Source: an uncultured Bryobacteraceae bacterium
GTDB lineage: Bacteria > Acidobacteriota > Terriglobia > Bryobacterales > Bryobacteraceae
Direction of reading: 5' to 3'
Assembly (NCBI GenBank): GCA_955652915.1
Contig: CATPCJ010000063.1
Location: 1-34,435, forward strand
DNA length: 34,435 nucleotides
Positions within the stretch are counted from its first letter, which is position 1; each line of letters opens with the position of its first letter. Positions 1-7,827 of this stretch are shown here, one piece after another. The notes below the pieces were generated by a model. The model made no database searches. It had not been told where the DNA came from and saw nothing but the letters and a program-made list of their open reading frames with translations. The position numbers and the translations under genes were made by a program.

Positions 1-46
1 CCCCAGTGCTAAGATCTATTAGATTTCCTCCGAAAGAAGGTGACCG

Positions 47-688
47 GTGAGTTCTAAGCTCGAACCCGAAAAACTCAAGAAACGCAAATCCAACTTTTCC
101 CGCCGTGGCTTCCTTCAGGGCGTCGGCATTACCAGCGGCGCGCTGACAACCGGCATTCTCGAAACTGAAGCCGAAGCTCAAACCGGTGCGAAAATCACCG
201 GTCCCGGCGAGGTCCAAATTACCCTACAAATTAATGGCAAGCCGTACCGCACCAGCGTTGAGCCGCGCACCACATTGCTCGACACGCTGCGGCATCGTCT
301 GGATCTGACCGCCGCCAAGCGCGTCTGCGATCGCGGCACTTGCGGGGCCTGCACCATCATCATCGACAACAAAGTGATGTACAGTTGCACCGTCCTCGCC
401 GTCGACGCCGTCGGCCGCCAGATTCAAACGCTCGAAGGACTTTCCCAGAACGGCAAACCGCATCCCGTCTCGCAGGCTTTCGTCAACAACGACGCTCAGC
501 AGTGCGGATATTGCACGCCGGGATTCGTAATGGCCGCCAAGGGCTTCTTGGACAAGCATCCCAATCCGAGTTACGAGGATGTCAAAAAAGGACTAGGCGG
601 AAACCTCTGCCGCTGCGGCACCTACGTGGGCGTGCGAAAAGCAGTAATGGAAGCCGCGAAAGAAATGAACGGAGCAAAAAATGGCTAA
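47..688 (+). CDS. Tat-exported [2Fe-2S] subunit of a molybdenum hydroxylase (PaoA/YagT-like)
   Basis: This is the iron-sulfur electron-transfer subunit of a xanthine dehydrogenase-family enzyme and would pass electrons from the molybdenum cofactor subunit to the FAD subunit. The 213-residue protein begins with a twin-arginine signal (SRRGFLQG, residues 18-25) and a hydrophobic stretch ending near EAEAQ, so it should act in the periplasm. The plant-type ferredoxin cluster ligands are C94, C99, C102 and C114. The second [2Fe-2S] domain has C153, C156, C188 and C190 (CGYC and CRC). The start is GTG, with an AAGAAGG Shine-Dalgarno sequence just upstream. The gene overlaps the next one by 8 bp. 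In E. coli PaoABC only the PaoA subunit carries a Tat signal and the other two subunits are co-exported; the same is inferred here because the next two proteins lack signals. Confidence 0.93.
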   Translation: MSSKLEPEKLKKRKSNFSRRGFLQGVGITSGALTTGILETEAEAQTGAKITGPGEVQITLQINGKPYRTSVEPRTTLLDTLRHRLDLTAAKRVCDRGTCGACTIIIDNKVMYSCTVLAVDAVGRQIQTLEGLSQNGKPHPVSQAFVNNDAQQCGYCTPGFVMAAKGFLDKHPNPSYEDVKKGLGGNLCRCGTYVGVRKAVMEAAKEMNGAKNG

Positions 689-2846
689 CACACCCGATTA
701 TCATTGGCCTCCCATGGACAAACGGCGCGTGATGGGCAAGCGCATCAGCCGTTTGGATGGCATCGCTAAGTCCACCGGCGCCGCGAAATACAATTCCGAC
801 TTGAAGCCCGATGGCATGTTGTACGGCGCGCTGCTCAGTTCACCCTACGCGCATGCGAAAGTGAAGAGCGTCGATACCAGCGCCGCTGAAAAGTTGCCGG
901 GCGTCACCGCCGTTCGTGTGGTAGCGCCTGCCGGAACCGAGCTGCAATGGGCGGGTGCTGAGATCGCGTACCTGGCGGCTCGTACCGAAGAGATCGCCAA
1001 CGACGCCGTGCGTCTCATCAAAGTGGATTACGAAGTGCTGCCGCACCTGGTGAATGAGGAAGATTTGTCCAAGGTCGGTAATCGCGCCAGACCTTCCGGT
1101 GAACAGGTCACCGGAGATACCGAGAAAGCCTTTCAGGAAGCCGACGCCATAGTCGAGGGAAACTACGGGATCCCTGTCATCACGCACTGCTGCCTCGAGC
1201 CGCATGGCCAGACCATCGCGATTAATGGCGACAAAGCCGAATACTGGCCATCCACGCAGAACGTTTACGGCATTGCCGGCGATATAGGCCGCGCTCTGAG
1301 CATCCCGGTTGCCAACGTCCACGTCCACATGGACTATATGGGCGGTGGATTCGGCAGCAAGTTTCCCGCCGATGCTTGGGGAATTCAGTCCGCACAGCTT
1401 TCCAAAGAGAGCGGCGGCAAGCCCGTGAAGCTCTTCCTCGACCGTGCTACCGAGTTGACCATCGCCGGCAATCGCCCCTCCGTCTTCTCGAAAGTAAAAG
1501 TAGCGGGGAAGAAGGACGGAACCCTTACGGCTTGGCAATCGGAAACCTGGTCTACTGGCGGTGTCGGCGGCGGGGGATTGACGGCCGGGCAGCTTTTCCC
1601 ATATGTCTTTCTCGGTGTTCCGAACCGCCGCCTTAATCACACGGCGGTTTCTACCAACACGGCGGCATCACGCGCCTGGCGCGCGCCCAATCACCCGCAG
1701 GTTTGTTACATCACCTGCTCGGCGCTTGAGGATCTGGCCGCGAAGCTGAACATGGATCCGCTGGACTTCTTCGTCAAGAATATTGGCTATGCACCGGAAG
1801 CCCGCCGCGAAATCTACAAGTATCAATTTCAAAAAGCCGCCGAGCTGATGGATTGGAAAAAGAATTGGCATCCGCGCGGCGATTCCGCCCAAGGCCCGGT
1901 CAAACGCGGACTCGGTCTCGCTCTCAGTACCTGGGGCGGGGCAGGGCACGCCAGCACTTGCAAAACCACCATTCATCCCGATGCTTCGGTGGAGGTGGAG
2001 CTGGCCACGCAGGATCTCGGCACCGGCACTCGTACCATGGTCGCGATGATCGCAGCCGAAACTTTCGGACTGCCGTTGAGCGCCATCAAGGTCAAGCTGG
2101 GCGACAATTCCTATCCGAACTCCGGCGGTTCCGGCGGGTCCACCACTATCGGCGGAGTCACTTCGTCGACGCGTAAGGCCGCTGTAAATGCGCTGCAGAA
2201 ACTTTTCGAAACGGTCGCGGCATCTCTAAGCGTCACGCCCGACGACCTGGAAGCCGTGGATGGCCGCATCAGCGTGAAGGGCAATCCCGAGAAGGGCATG
2301 AGCTTCCAGATGGCGTGCCAGAAACTGGGCGTCAACAGCATTTCGGAAATGGGCGCCAACGTTCCGCAACAAGCGCCGCAGGAAGGCCTCAACACGGGTG
2401 GCGTGGCCGGCGTCCAGATGGCCGACGTTTCTGTCGACATCGAAACCGGCATCGTGCGTATGAATCGCTTGGTCGCCGTACAGGATTGCGGCTTGGTCGT
2501 GAATCCGAAGACGGCTGAAAGCCAGGTGTTCGGTGCATGCATCATGAGTGTCTGTGGCGCGTTGATGGAAGAGCGCATCATGGACCAGCAGATTGGACGG
2601 GTCTTGAATCCGGACATGGAATTCTACAAGCTCGCCGGCATCGGCGACATCGGCGAAATCCTGGTCCACATGGATATCCGGGAAGAGAACGACAAGCGCG
2701 GCGTCATCGGCTTGGGTGAGCCCTGCGCCATCGGTGGCATCGCCGCCATCGGAAACGCCGTCGCGAATGCCATCGGAGTGAGGGTCCAGCGAGTACCGCT
2801 TACGCCGATGCGAGTTTTATCGGCACTCGAAGGGAGGACCGCGTAA
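681..2846 (+). CDS. Molybdopterin-binding subunit of xanthine dehydrogenase-family oxidoreductase (PaoC/YagR-like)
   Basis: This is the catalytic large subunit that binds the molybdenum-pterin cofactor and hydroxylates the substrate, probably an aldehyde or N-heterocycle; the substrate cannot be read from sequence. It has 721 residues, usual for YagR-like subunits. The N-terminal hammerhead domain (about 20-130) has RISRLDGIAKSTGAAKY. The glycine-rich cofactor loop GGGFGSKF lies near residue 220. QDLGTGTRTM and the GGSGGSTTIGG loop follow in the second half. GLGEPCAIGG near residue 680 carries the glutamate that acts as the base in this family. It has no signal peptide. It starts inside the Fe-S subunit gene and its TAA shares one base with the ATG of the FAD subunit, so the three subunits are translationally coupled. 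Confidence 0.93.
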   Translation: MANTPDYHWPPMDKRRVMGKRISRLDGIAKSTGAAKYNSDLKPDGMLYGALLSSPYAHAKVKSVDTSAAEKLPGVTAVRVVAPAGTELQWAGAEIAYLAARTEEIANDAVRLIKVDYEVLPHLVNEEDLSKVGNRARPSGEQVTGDTEKAFQEADAIVEGNYGIPVITHCCLEPHGQTIAINGDKAEYWPSTQNVYGIAGDIGRALSIPVANVHVHMDYMGGGFGSKFPADAWGIQSAQLSKESGGKPVKLFLDRATELTIAGNRPSVFSKVKVAGKKDGTLTAWQSETWSTGGVGGGGLTAGQLFPYVFLGVPNRRLNHTAVSTNTAASRAWRAPNHPQVCYITCSALEDLAAKLNMDPLDFFVKNIGYAPEARREIYKYQFQKAAELMDWKKNWHPRGDSAQGPVKRGLGLALSTWGGAGHASTCKTTIHPDASVEVELATQDLGTGTRTMVAMIAAETFGLPLSAIKVKLGDNSYPNSGGSGGSTTIGGVTSSTRKAAVNALQKLFETVAASLSVTPDDLEAVDGRISVKGNPEKGMSFQMACQKLGVNSISEMGANVPQQAPQEGLNTGGVAGVQMADVSVDIETGIVRMNRLVAVQDCGLVVNPKTAESQVFGACIMSVCGALMEERIMDQQIGRVLNPDMEFYKLAGIGDIGEILVHMDIREENDKRGVIGLGEPCAIGGIAAIGNAVANAIGVRVQRVPLTPMRVLSALEGRTA

Positions 2847-3823
2847 TGCAAAACTTCGAATACGCTAGCCCAACCACTTTGCACGACGCGCTCGCGTTGC
2901 TTGCCTCCAAGTGGGGCGAGACGGACGTGCTGGCGGGTGGGACCGACGAAATCAGTTTGATGAAAGATTTCCTGCACACTCCCAAGCGTGTAGTGAACAT
3001 CAAGGGCGTCAAGGAACTTGGCGGCATCGGCCGGACCGCGCAGGGATTGCGCATCGGCGCGACTGCGACGTTCGACGAACTGGCTTCCAACGCGTCGATC
3101 CACTCCGAATACCCGTCGCTGCACAGCGCCGTGATGGGCGTGACGAGTCCGCAGATTCGCAACATGGGAACGGCCGGCGGCGATCTTTGCCAGCGGCCGC
3201 GCTGCTGGTATTTCCGCAGAGGCTTCGGCCTGCTGGGCATGCAGGACGGCAAGAGTCTGGTGCCCAATGGCGATAACCGCTATCACTCCATTTTCGGAAA
3301 CGGTCCGGCTTATTTCGTAAATCCGTCGAGCCTCGCGCCCGCGCTGATTGCGTTAGGCGCGAAGGTAAAGCTGGTGTCGCCCTCCGGTCAGCGAGTGGTT
3401 CCGTTGGAGAAATTCTTCGTGAGCCCGCAAAGCGAATCAACGCGCGAAACAGCTCTGCTTCCGAACGAGATTCTGACGGAGATCGAAGTGCCCGCGGCTC
3501 GTGGGATCAAGAACGCAACCTATGAGGTGCGTCATAAGGAAGCGCTCGATTGGCCCCTGGTGACGGCGTCGGTGGCCCTGCAAATGTCGGGCTCAACGGT
3601 AGGTCAGGCGCATGTCGTGCTTGGCCACGTGGCGCCTACTCCGTGGGTCGCAACGGAGGCGCAGAGTGCGCTGGTTGGAAAGGCGCTTTCCCCCGACGTT
3701 ATTGAGCAGGCTGCGAAGGCGGCCGTTGCTGGAGCGCAACCCCTCAGCGGAAATAGCTACAAAGTTAAGCTGGCCATCGTGGCTGTGAAACGCGCGTTGC
3801 TGGAGGCTTCCGGAAGGGCGTAA
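2846..3823 (+). CDS. FAD-binding subunit of xanthine dehydrogenase-family oxidoreductase (PaoB/YagS-like)
   Basis: This is the flavin subunit of the same enzyme (CO dehydrogenase medium-chain fold). It has 325 residues. The FAD-binding loop LAGGTDEISLMK is at residues 29-40, the second loop MGTAGGDL at 107-114, and the C-terminal CO dehydrogenase flavoprotein domain spans about 215-322. CQRPRCWYFR at 115-124 matches the start of the [4Fe-4S] insertion known in PaoB-type subunits. The two further cysteines normally following in that insertion are absent here (GFGLLGMQDGKSLVPNGD), so the extra cluster is probably missing or differently liganded (inference). The ATG overlaps the stop of the preceding gene by one base, and the next gene begins one base after its TAA. 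Confidence 0.92.
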   Translation: MQNFEYASPTTLHDALALLASKWGETDVLAGGTDEISLMKDFLHTPKRVVNIKGVKELGGIGRTAQGLRIGATATFDELASNASIHSEYPSLHSAVMGVTSPQIRNMGTAGGDLCQRPRCWYFRRGFGLLGMQDGKSLVPNGDNRYHSIFGNGPAYFVNPSSLAPALIALGAKVKLVSPSGQRVVPLEKFFVSPQSESTRETALLPNEILTEIEVPAARGIKNATYEVRHKEALDWPLVTASVALQMSGSTVGQAHVVLGHVAPTPWVATEAQSALVGKALSPDVIEQAAKAAVAGAQPLSGNSYKVKLAIVAVKRALLEASGRA

Positions 3824-3824
3824 T

Positions 3825-4046
3825 ATGGGCGGCGGACGTAGTTGCTTAACCAAACTCGACGACGACCGTTGCGACCTGTTGCGCTGGAAAGGGATGTACA
3901 TCGAGGCGGAATGGGACCCCACCGTTCCGCACTCTGGCGACCGCAATTTCTGGTGCCTAAAAACCCAGCAATGCCTGGGACCGGACGGCAAACTGGTAGA
4001 CGACTATGAGTGCAACCCAGCCCGTCCCTGCTACAAACCGTTCTAG
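3825..4046 (+). CDS. Small six-cysteine protein of the oxidoreductase operon
   Basis: I do not recognise this 73-residue protein. It has no signal peptide or membrane segment. It is acidic and aromatic and has six cysteines at positions 7, 16, 44, 50, 63 and 69, the last four in CLKTQQC and CNPARPC arrangements. It is very probably real: its ATG is one base past the TAA of the FAD subunit, and its TAG shares a base with the GTG start of the next gene (TAGTG). Position and cysteine content would fit metal-cluster binding or a disulfide-stabilised accessory protein for the molybdenum enzyme, but that is inference only. Without a signal it would need to act in the cytoplasm or be co-exported. 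Confidence 0.7.
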   Translation: MGGGRSCLTKLDDDRCDLLRWKGMYIEAEWDPTVPHSGDRNFWCLKTQQCLGPDGKLVDDYECNPARPCYKPF

Positions 4047-4804
4047 TGCTAAAGATCAGCGTCTTGGCATCCGGCGTGATTTTACTCGATGGCCGGCCCG
4101 TCGAAATCTCGCAGCTCGATAATGTCTTTCAGACCGCCAAGGAAAACAACAGCGGCGTGATGTATTATCGGGAATCGGCGGGCGGCGAACCACCTCCCCA
4201 AGGTATGGAAGTTATCAAGCTGGTGGTGAAGCACAAGCTTCCCATCAGCATGTCGACCAAACCGGATTTTTCCGATGTCGTCGACGCGAAGGCGGTTTTC
4301 GAAAAGGTCTTTGACGAAGTAAGAAAATTGGCCGTGCGCGGAATGGTCATTGTTCGAACGGATATGAAGCATCTTGTTCTGCCCGCCATGGCAAAAACGC
4401 CGCAACTCGAATCCATTGCCGCGGGCCTGGAAAAGTTAATTCCATCCCGAGTAAAAAGGAAGGTGGCCGTGATTTCAAACGCAAGCTTCGAAGGGGATGC
4501 GCCGAACATCCAGGAGGTTGCCAAATCGATTCCATTCTTAGGCGTCCTGATGGGCCTGACGTACCTCGGACACGGAGTGTGGATCTTTGAAGGGCATGCC
4601 ACCACGCTGGCCGCCGGCTGCCGCGATGCGGACGTCTTGATTGTCGACAGCGCCAAACTGCCCGTTCTTCCGGCCGGCTGGCAAGATGCCGCCGCATCGG
4701 TAATGCGAAACGCAAACATCCTGATCCACCATCGTGAAAACTTCCAATTAGGAATCGTGCGAAAAGCCGGCGCAGGCGCCAACCAACTGGAATTCCCCAA
4801 CTGA
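4046..4804 (+). CDS. Hypothetical protein with ExbD-like N-terminal domain, last gene of oxidoreductase operon
   Basis: This 252-residue soluble protein has no signal peptide or convincing membrane helix. I prefer the GTG at 4046, which overlaps the preceding TAG; an in-frame GTG at 4010 would add 12 residues inside the preceding gene. Residues 1-75 (ISVLASGVILLDGRPVEI, then a polar helix, then LVVKHKLPISMSTKPDF) resemble the periplasmic half of ExbD/TolR, including the 'dG...l.g.pv' strand pair, but lack the ExbD membrane anchor. Residues 76-252 form an alpha/beta region with VRGMVIVRTDMKHLVLPAM, AVISNASFEGDAP and ADVLIVDSAKLPVLPAGW, which I cannot assign. Gene coupling suggests a role in maturation or function of the molybdenum enzyme; this is inference. 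Confidence 0.72.
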   Translation: MLKISVLASGVILLDGRPVEISQLDNVFQTAKENNSGVMYYRESAGGEPPPQGMEVIKLVVKHKLPISMSTKPDFSDVVDAKAVFEKVFDEVRKLAVRGMVIVRTDMKHLVLPAMAKTPQLESIAAGLEKLIPSRVKRKVAVISNASFEGDAPNIQEVAKSIPFLGVLMGLTYLGHGVWIFEGHATTLAAGCRDADVLIVDSAKLPVLPAGWQDAAASVMRNANILIHHRENFQLGIVRKAGAGANQLEFPN

Positions 4805-4833
4805 GATTGATGTGGCGCGGCCTTCAGGCTGCC

Positions 4834-4855
4834 GCATCGAGACTCGTCTCGATGC
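4834..4855. terminator. Perfect inverted repeat between convergent genes
   Basis: GCATCGAGAC and GTCTCGATGC face each other with two bases between them, a 22-bp perfect palindrome that would fold as a stem of about nine pairs with a four-base loop. It lies 30 bp after the stop of the plus-strand operon and 18 bp after the stop of the minus-strand transporter gene. There is no clear T-run on either side, so it may be a 3'-end stabiliser or factor-assisted bidirectional terminator rather than a classic intrinsic terminator. Confidence 0.5.
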
Positions 4856-4872
4856 TCGGGCCAGTGTCACGG

Positions 4873-6138
4873 CTACGCTCGCTTAGCAAAGCACCGATCC
4901 GGCAACAGCGTATAAGTCAACACCGCCGAAAGCGGATGCATCAACCCGGCCAATAAAAAAATCGGCGCATACGTGAAATGCATCACCACATAACCAGTGC
5001 CGAGGCTCGCCAGCATTCCGCCGACCGCGCCGCCCATGCCTGAGAATCCCGTCACCGTACCGATCTCGGGACCGCGAAATACATCGGTGGGAATAGTTTG
5101 AAGATTCGCCGTCCAAAGCCCATGGCCGAATGTGATAGAGCATGTCGCCGCAATCGCCAGCGCGGCCGTGGGTACCAGCGGCGCGAGAATCGCGATCGGC
5201 ATTACCGCGGCGCCCATCGCCATCACCAATTTTCTAGCGCGCGGCAGCGGCCAGCCGGCGTCGATCAGCCGGCCCGAAATCCAACCGCCCAAAACGTATC
5301 CGATGCCGCCGAATGCGAACGGCACCCACGAATACTTTCCGACCTCGGCGAGATTGAAGGCGCGCTCCTTGCGCAGATATTCGGGAAGCCAGAAGATCAC
5401 AAAGTAGATTACCGGATCGGTAAAGAAGCGCGTCAGGATCAAGGTCCAGCAGGCGCGCTCGCGGATCAGCGTCTTCCAATGAACGCGTTCCGCCGCAGCC
5501 GGGCGAGCCTCCTCGGGCGGCGGCAATTGCGGTTTCAGTCGCGCGTATTCGTCCGCGCGTAGCCAGCGATTCAAGTGCGGCGGTTGGTACAAAAACAACC
5601 AGGCTGCCAGCCACGCCAGGCCTATCAACCCGGTAAAGACGAATGCATTGCGCCAGCCGTAGTGCCGGGTGATCAGTGCCACGGTAATCGGCGCCAGCGA
5701 CGATCCGAGCGATGTGCCGGCGTTGAAGATGCCCATCGCGAGCGCCCGTTGCGATGCGGGGAACCACTCCGAGACAGCCTTCGCCGCGGCCGGCCACGCC
5801 CCTGGTTCGCTTAGGCCGAGCAGGAACCGGTAGCTTCCCAAGCTCCATTTGCCGATGGCGAAACCGTGCAGCAATTGCGCGATCGACCATCCGGAAATGA
5901 AAACCGCGAAGCCTCGGCGCGTGCCCAGGCGATCGATGATGTAACCCGAGCCGGCGTACATGATGGCGTACGCCAGAAAGAAGAACGACAGGATATACGA
6001 ATAGTCCTGTTCGGTCAGCGAGAACTCGCGCCGGATCTCCACCGAGACGACGCCGATGGCTTGCCGGTCGAGATAGTTGATCATCGTCGACAGGCACAGC
6101 AGGAACGCGATGACCCACCGCAGCTTCGGAATTTTCAC
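4873..6138 (-). CDS. MFS transporter, anion:cation symporter (ExuT/GudP-like) type
   Basis: This is an inner-membrane carrier of the major facilitator superfamily. It has 421 residues with about 12 hydrophobic segments. The loop after helix 2 reads GYIIDRLGTRRG, the MFS signature. The N-terminal NYLDRQAIGVV segment and overall pattern match the ACS family that imports hexuronates, glucarate and other organic anions; the actual substrate is not determinable. The start is GTG, placed 5 bp after the stop of the YmdB-like gene, so it is probably co-transcribed with and coupled to that gene. No obvious Shine-Dalgarno sequence precedes it, which fits coupling. It converges on the oxidoreductase operon. 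Confidence 0.9.
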   Translation of the reverse strand: MKIPKLRWVIAFLLCLSTMINYLDRQAIGVVSVEIRREFSLTEQDYSYILSFFFLAYAIMYAGSGYIIDRLGTRRGFAVFISGWSIAQLLHGFAIGKWSLGSYRFLLGLSEPGAWPAAAKAVSEWFPASQRALAMGIFNAGTSLGSSLAPITVALITRHYGWRNAFVFTGLIGLAWLAAWLFLYQPPHLNRWLRADEYARLKPQLPPPEEARPAAAERVHWKTLIRERACWTLILTRFFTDPVIYFVIFWLPEYLRKERAFNLAEVGKYSWVPFAFGGIGYVLGGWISGRLIDAGWPLPRARKLVMAMGAAVMPIAILAPLVPTAALAIAATCSITFGHGLWTANLQTIPTDVFRGPEIGTVTGFSGMGGAVGGMLASLGTGYVVMHFTYAPIFLLAGLMHPLSAVLTYTLLPDRCFAKRA

Positions 6139-6143
6139 CAGTG

Positions 6144-6920
6144 TCAGGTACGAGTGTAGCGCCGAACTGCAGTAGCCCGTCCGGTGGCGGGATCCACGGT
6201 CACGATCGTGGAATGAAGTTCGCCGCCGAACTTCGAACTATCCAGCCGGATCGGCATGCCCGTCAGAAAACGGCGCAATGCGAGATTCTTATCGGAGCCG
6301 ATTACCGAATCGTACGGTCCGGTCATTCCCACATCGGTTTGGTACGCGGTGCCTTCGGAGAGAATTCGTTCGTCCGCCGTCGGCACGTGGGTATGAGTGC
6401 CAAGCACGGCCGAAACGCGTCCGTTCAAATGCCAACCCATGGCCATTTTTTCGCTGGTCAGCTCCGCGTGAAAATCCACGAGCCGCACTTTCACGCTGGG
6501 ATCGAGCGACTGCAGAATCGCGTCGGCTTTCCGGAACGGGCAGTCGATCGCCGGCAAGTGTGCGCGTCCTTGCAGGTTGATGACGGCTACTTCAACGCCG
6601 TTGCGCGCCTTGGTCACGATCAGGCCCTGTCCCGGCAACTCCGCCGGATAGTTCGCGGGACGAATCAGCCGGGGCTGGCGCGGAAGGTAGTCGAAAATCT
6701 CCTTCTTGTCCCAGATGTGATTGCCCGAGGTTAGGATGTCCATGCCCGCGGAGAACAGCTCTTCGGCGATCAGCGGCGTGATCCCGAAGCCGCCGGCGGA
6801 ATTCTCCCCGTTGGCCACCGCCAATTGGATCTTCTCTTCGGAGATGATCTCCTGCAGGTAGCGGGCGACCAGACCACGGCCGGGTGAGGCGAATATATCG
6901 CCAATAAATAAAATATTCAT
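6144..6920 (-). CDS. ymdB: YmdB-family metallophosphoesterase (TIGR00282)
   Basis: This is a cytoplasmic dinuclear-metal phosphodiesterase. Bacillus subtilis YmdB and Deinococcus DR1281 hydrolyse cyclic nucleotides in vitro, and YmdB affects biofilm formation and sporulation in B. subtilis (family knowledge). It has 258 residues, the usual length. Metal-site motifs are GDIFASPGRG (7-16, D8), NGEN (37-40), GNH (66-68), HAE (151-153) and GTHTHVPT (174-181). I chose the ATG at 6920 because MNILFIGDIF is the normal N-terminus; a longer reading adds 12 unrelated residues. The start lies 20 bp after the T-run ending the candidate 6S RNA on the same strand. The MFS gene follows after 5 bp. Confidence 0.9.
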   Translation of the reverse strand: MNILFIGDIFASPGRGLVARYLQEIISEEKIQLAVANGENSAGGFGITPLIAEELFSAGMDILTSGNHIWDKKEIFDYLPRQPRLIRPANYPAELPGQGLIVTKARNGVEVAVINLQGRAHLPAIDCPFRKADAILQSLDPSVKVRLVDFHAELTSEKMAMGWHLNGRVSAVLGTHTHVPTADERILSEGTAYQTDVGMTGPYDSVIGSDKNLALRRFLTGMPIRLDSSKFGGELHSTIVTVDPATGRATAVRRYTRT

Positions 6921-6939
6921 TCTTGAATGGCTGGGCAGG

Positions 6940-7148
6940 AAAAAGGAGCGCACCACACCAGCGAGACCGGCGCCCGTCGTTGACCCCAGATTTCAAGGGC
7001 GGAGCCCCCCGAGCGTCTTTAGGCTTCTCCATGGAGACCTTGCGGCCCCCGGAGCTTGCACACCAACGCAAAAACCGAGTCGGACCCCTAGACAATTGAC
7101 TGTCGGATCAATTTTAAGGAACCAGCGTTAACTGACGAATGCGCTCCC
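6940..7148 (-). ncRNA. ssrS: Candidate 6S RNA (SsrS)
   Basis: The gap between the TsaC-like gene and ymdB encodes on the minus strand a likely 6S RNA, the RNA that mimics open promoter DNA and binds sigma-70 RNA polymerase. In minus-strand order, GTTGGTGTGCAAGCTCC (7067-7051) and GGAGAAGCCTAAAGAC (7030-7015) closely match the conserved terminal stem of E. coli 6S RNA (GGTTGGTGAGCATGCTCGG ... CCGAGAAGCCTTAAAAC). CCCTTGAAATCTGGGGTCAA (6999-6980) corresponds to its CCTTGAAC..GGGTTCAAGG part. The ends close with GGAGCGC (7147-7141) pairing GCGCTCC (6951-6945), followed by TTTTT. TTGATCC near 7108-7102 can pair with GGGTCAA on the other side of the rod. Total length of about 205 nt fits the family. 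The E. coli comparison is from memory, so a covariance-model test is the deciding check. Confidence 0.68.
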
Positions 7149-7185
7149 TGGTTAAGCATATCACTTGGTTGGTGGTGCGGGAGTC

Positions 7186-7824
7186 CTACCGGCCTTTCAG
7201 GCAGTCCGCTATCTGCTTCTCCGACACCGCCCCCTCTCGAATCACTTTCCAATACGGTTCCGTGATGTCGACCGTAGTTGCCCCCTGGCCGGTGCAGGCG
7301 CCGCCGTCGAGCACCAGGTCGACGCGGCCGTCCATGGTGCCGAAAACGTCGATGCCGCTGCGGCAGGTGGGTTGCCCGGAAATGTTGGCGCTGGTGGCGA
7401 TCAGCGGTTGATCCAACCAGTCCAACAAAGCTTGCGCGGCGCGCGAACGGGATTGCCTTACGGCGAGGCGGCCTGTATTCCCCGTGACCTTGAGCGGGAC
7501 TTTGGCGGACGCTGGAATGATGATCGTCAGCGGTCCCGGCCAGAAGCGGCGAGCGAGTAAATGAAATCGAGTGGATAGCTCGGAGGCCAATCCTTCGGCC
7601 ATGTATGTGCCGCTGATCAGGAGCGGCAGGGAGCGGTTGAACTCGCGTCCCTTGGCCGCGAATACACGTCCCACGGCATTGAGATTCAGCGGATCGGCTA
7701 CCAGCATGTACAAAGCCTCGGTAGGGATAGCGACCACATCGCCGCGGCGCACGTGCGCGGCGGCGCGTTCAATCGCTTCCTCCAGCGGGTGATCCGGATC
7801 TATCTCAATGAGGTCGGTTGCCAA
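7186..7824 (-). CDS. L-threonylcarbamoyladenylate synthase-type protein (Sua5/YciO/YrdC family)
   Basis: This 212-residue protein belongs to the family that makes threonylcarbamoyl-AMP from threonine, bicarbonate and ATP for the t6A37 modification of tRNAs reading ANN codons. Visible motifs are PTEALYML at 34-41 (family PTET.YGL), AKGREFNRSLPLLI at 57-70 with the conserved K-x-R, FWPGPLT at 94-100 and SANISGQP at 145-152. The 'STVVD' strand is ATTVDI here. It is the short form without the Sua5 C-terminal domain. The YML and ATTVD changes leave room for a YciO-like paralog without full TsaC activity. The start is TTG, 3 bp after the TAG of the upstream methyltransferase/reductase gene, so the two are coupled. 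Confidence 0.85.
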   Translation of the reverse strand: MATDLIEIDPDHPLEEAIERAAAHVRRGDVVAIPTEALYMLVADPLNLNAVGRVFAAKGREFNRSLPLLISGTYMAEGLASELSTRFHLLARRFWPGPLTIIIPASAKVPLKVTGNTGRLAVRQSRSRAAQALLDWLDQPLIATSANISGQPTCRSGIDVFGTMDGRVDLVLDGGACTGQGATTVDITEPYWKVIREGAVSEKQIADCLKGR

Positions 7825-7827
7825 TTT

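Noticed and set aside
840-1640. 266-codon minus-strand open frame inside the molybdenum subunit gene
   Set aside because: It is antisense to a well-supported catalytic subunit and is low-complexity H/D/R/G-rich, typical of shadow frames.
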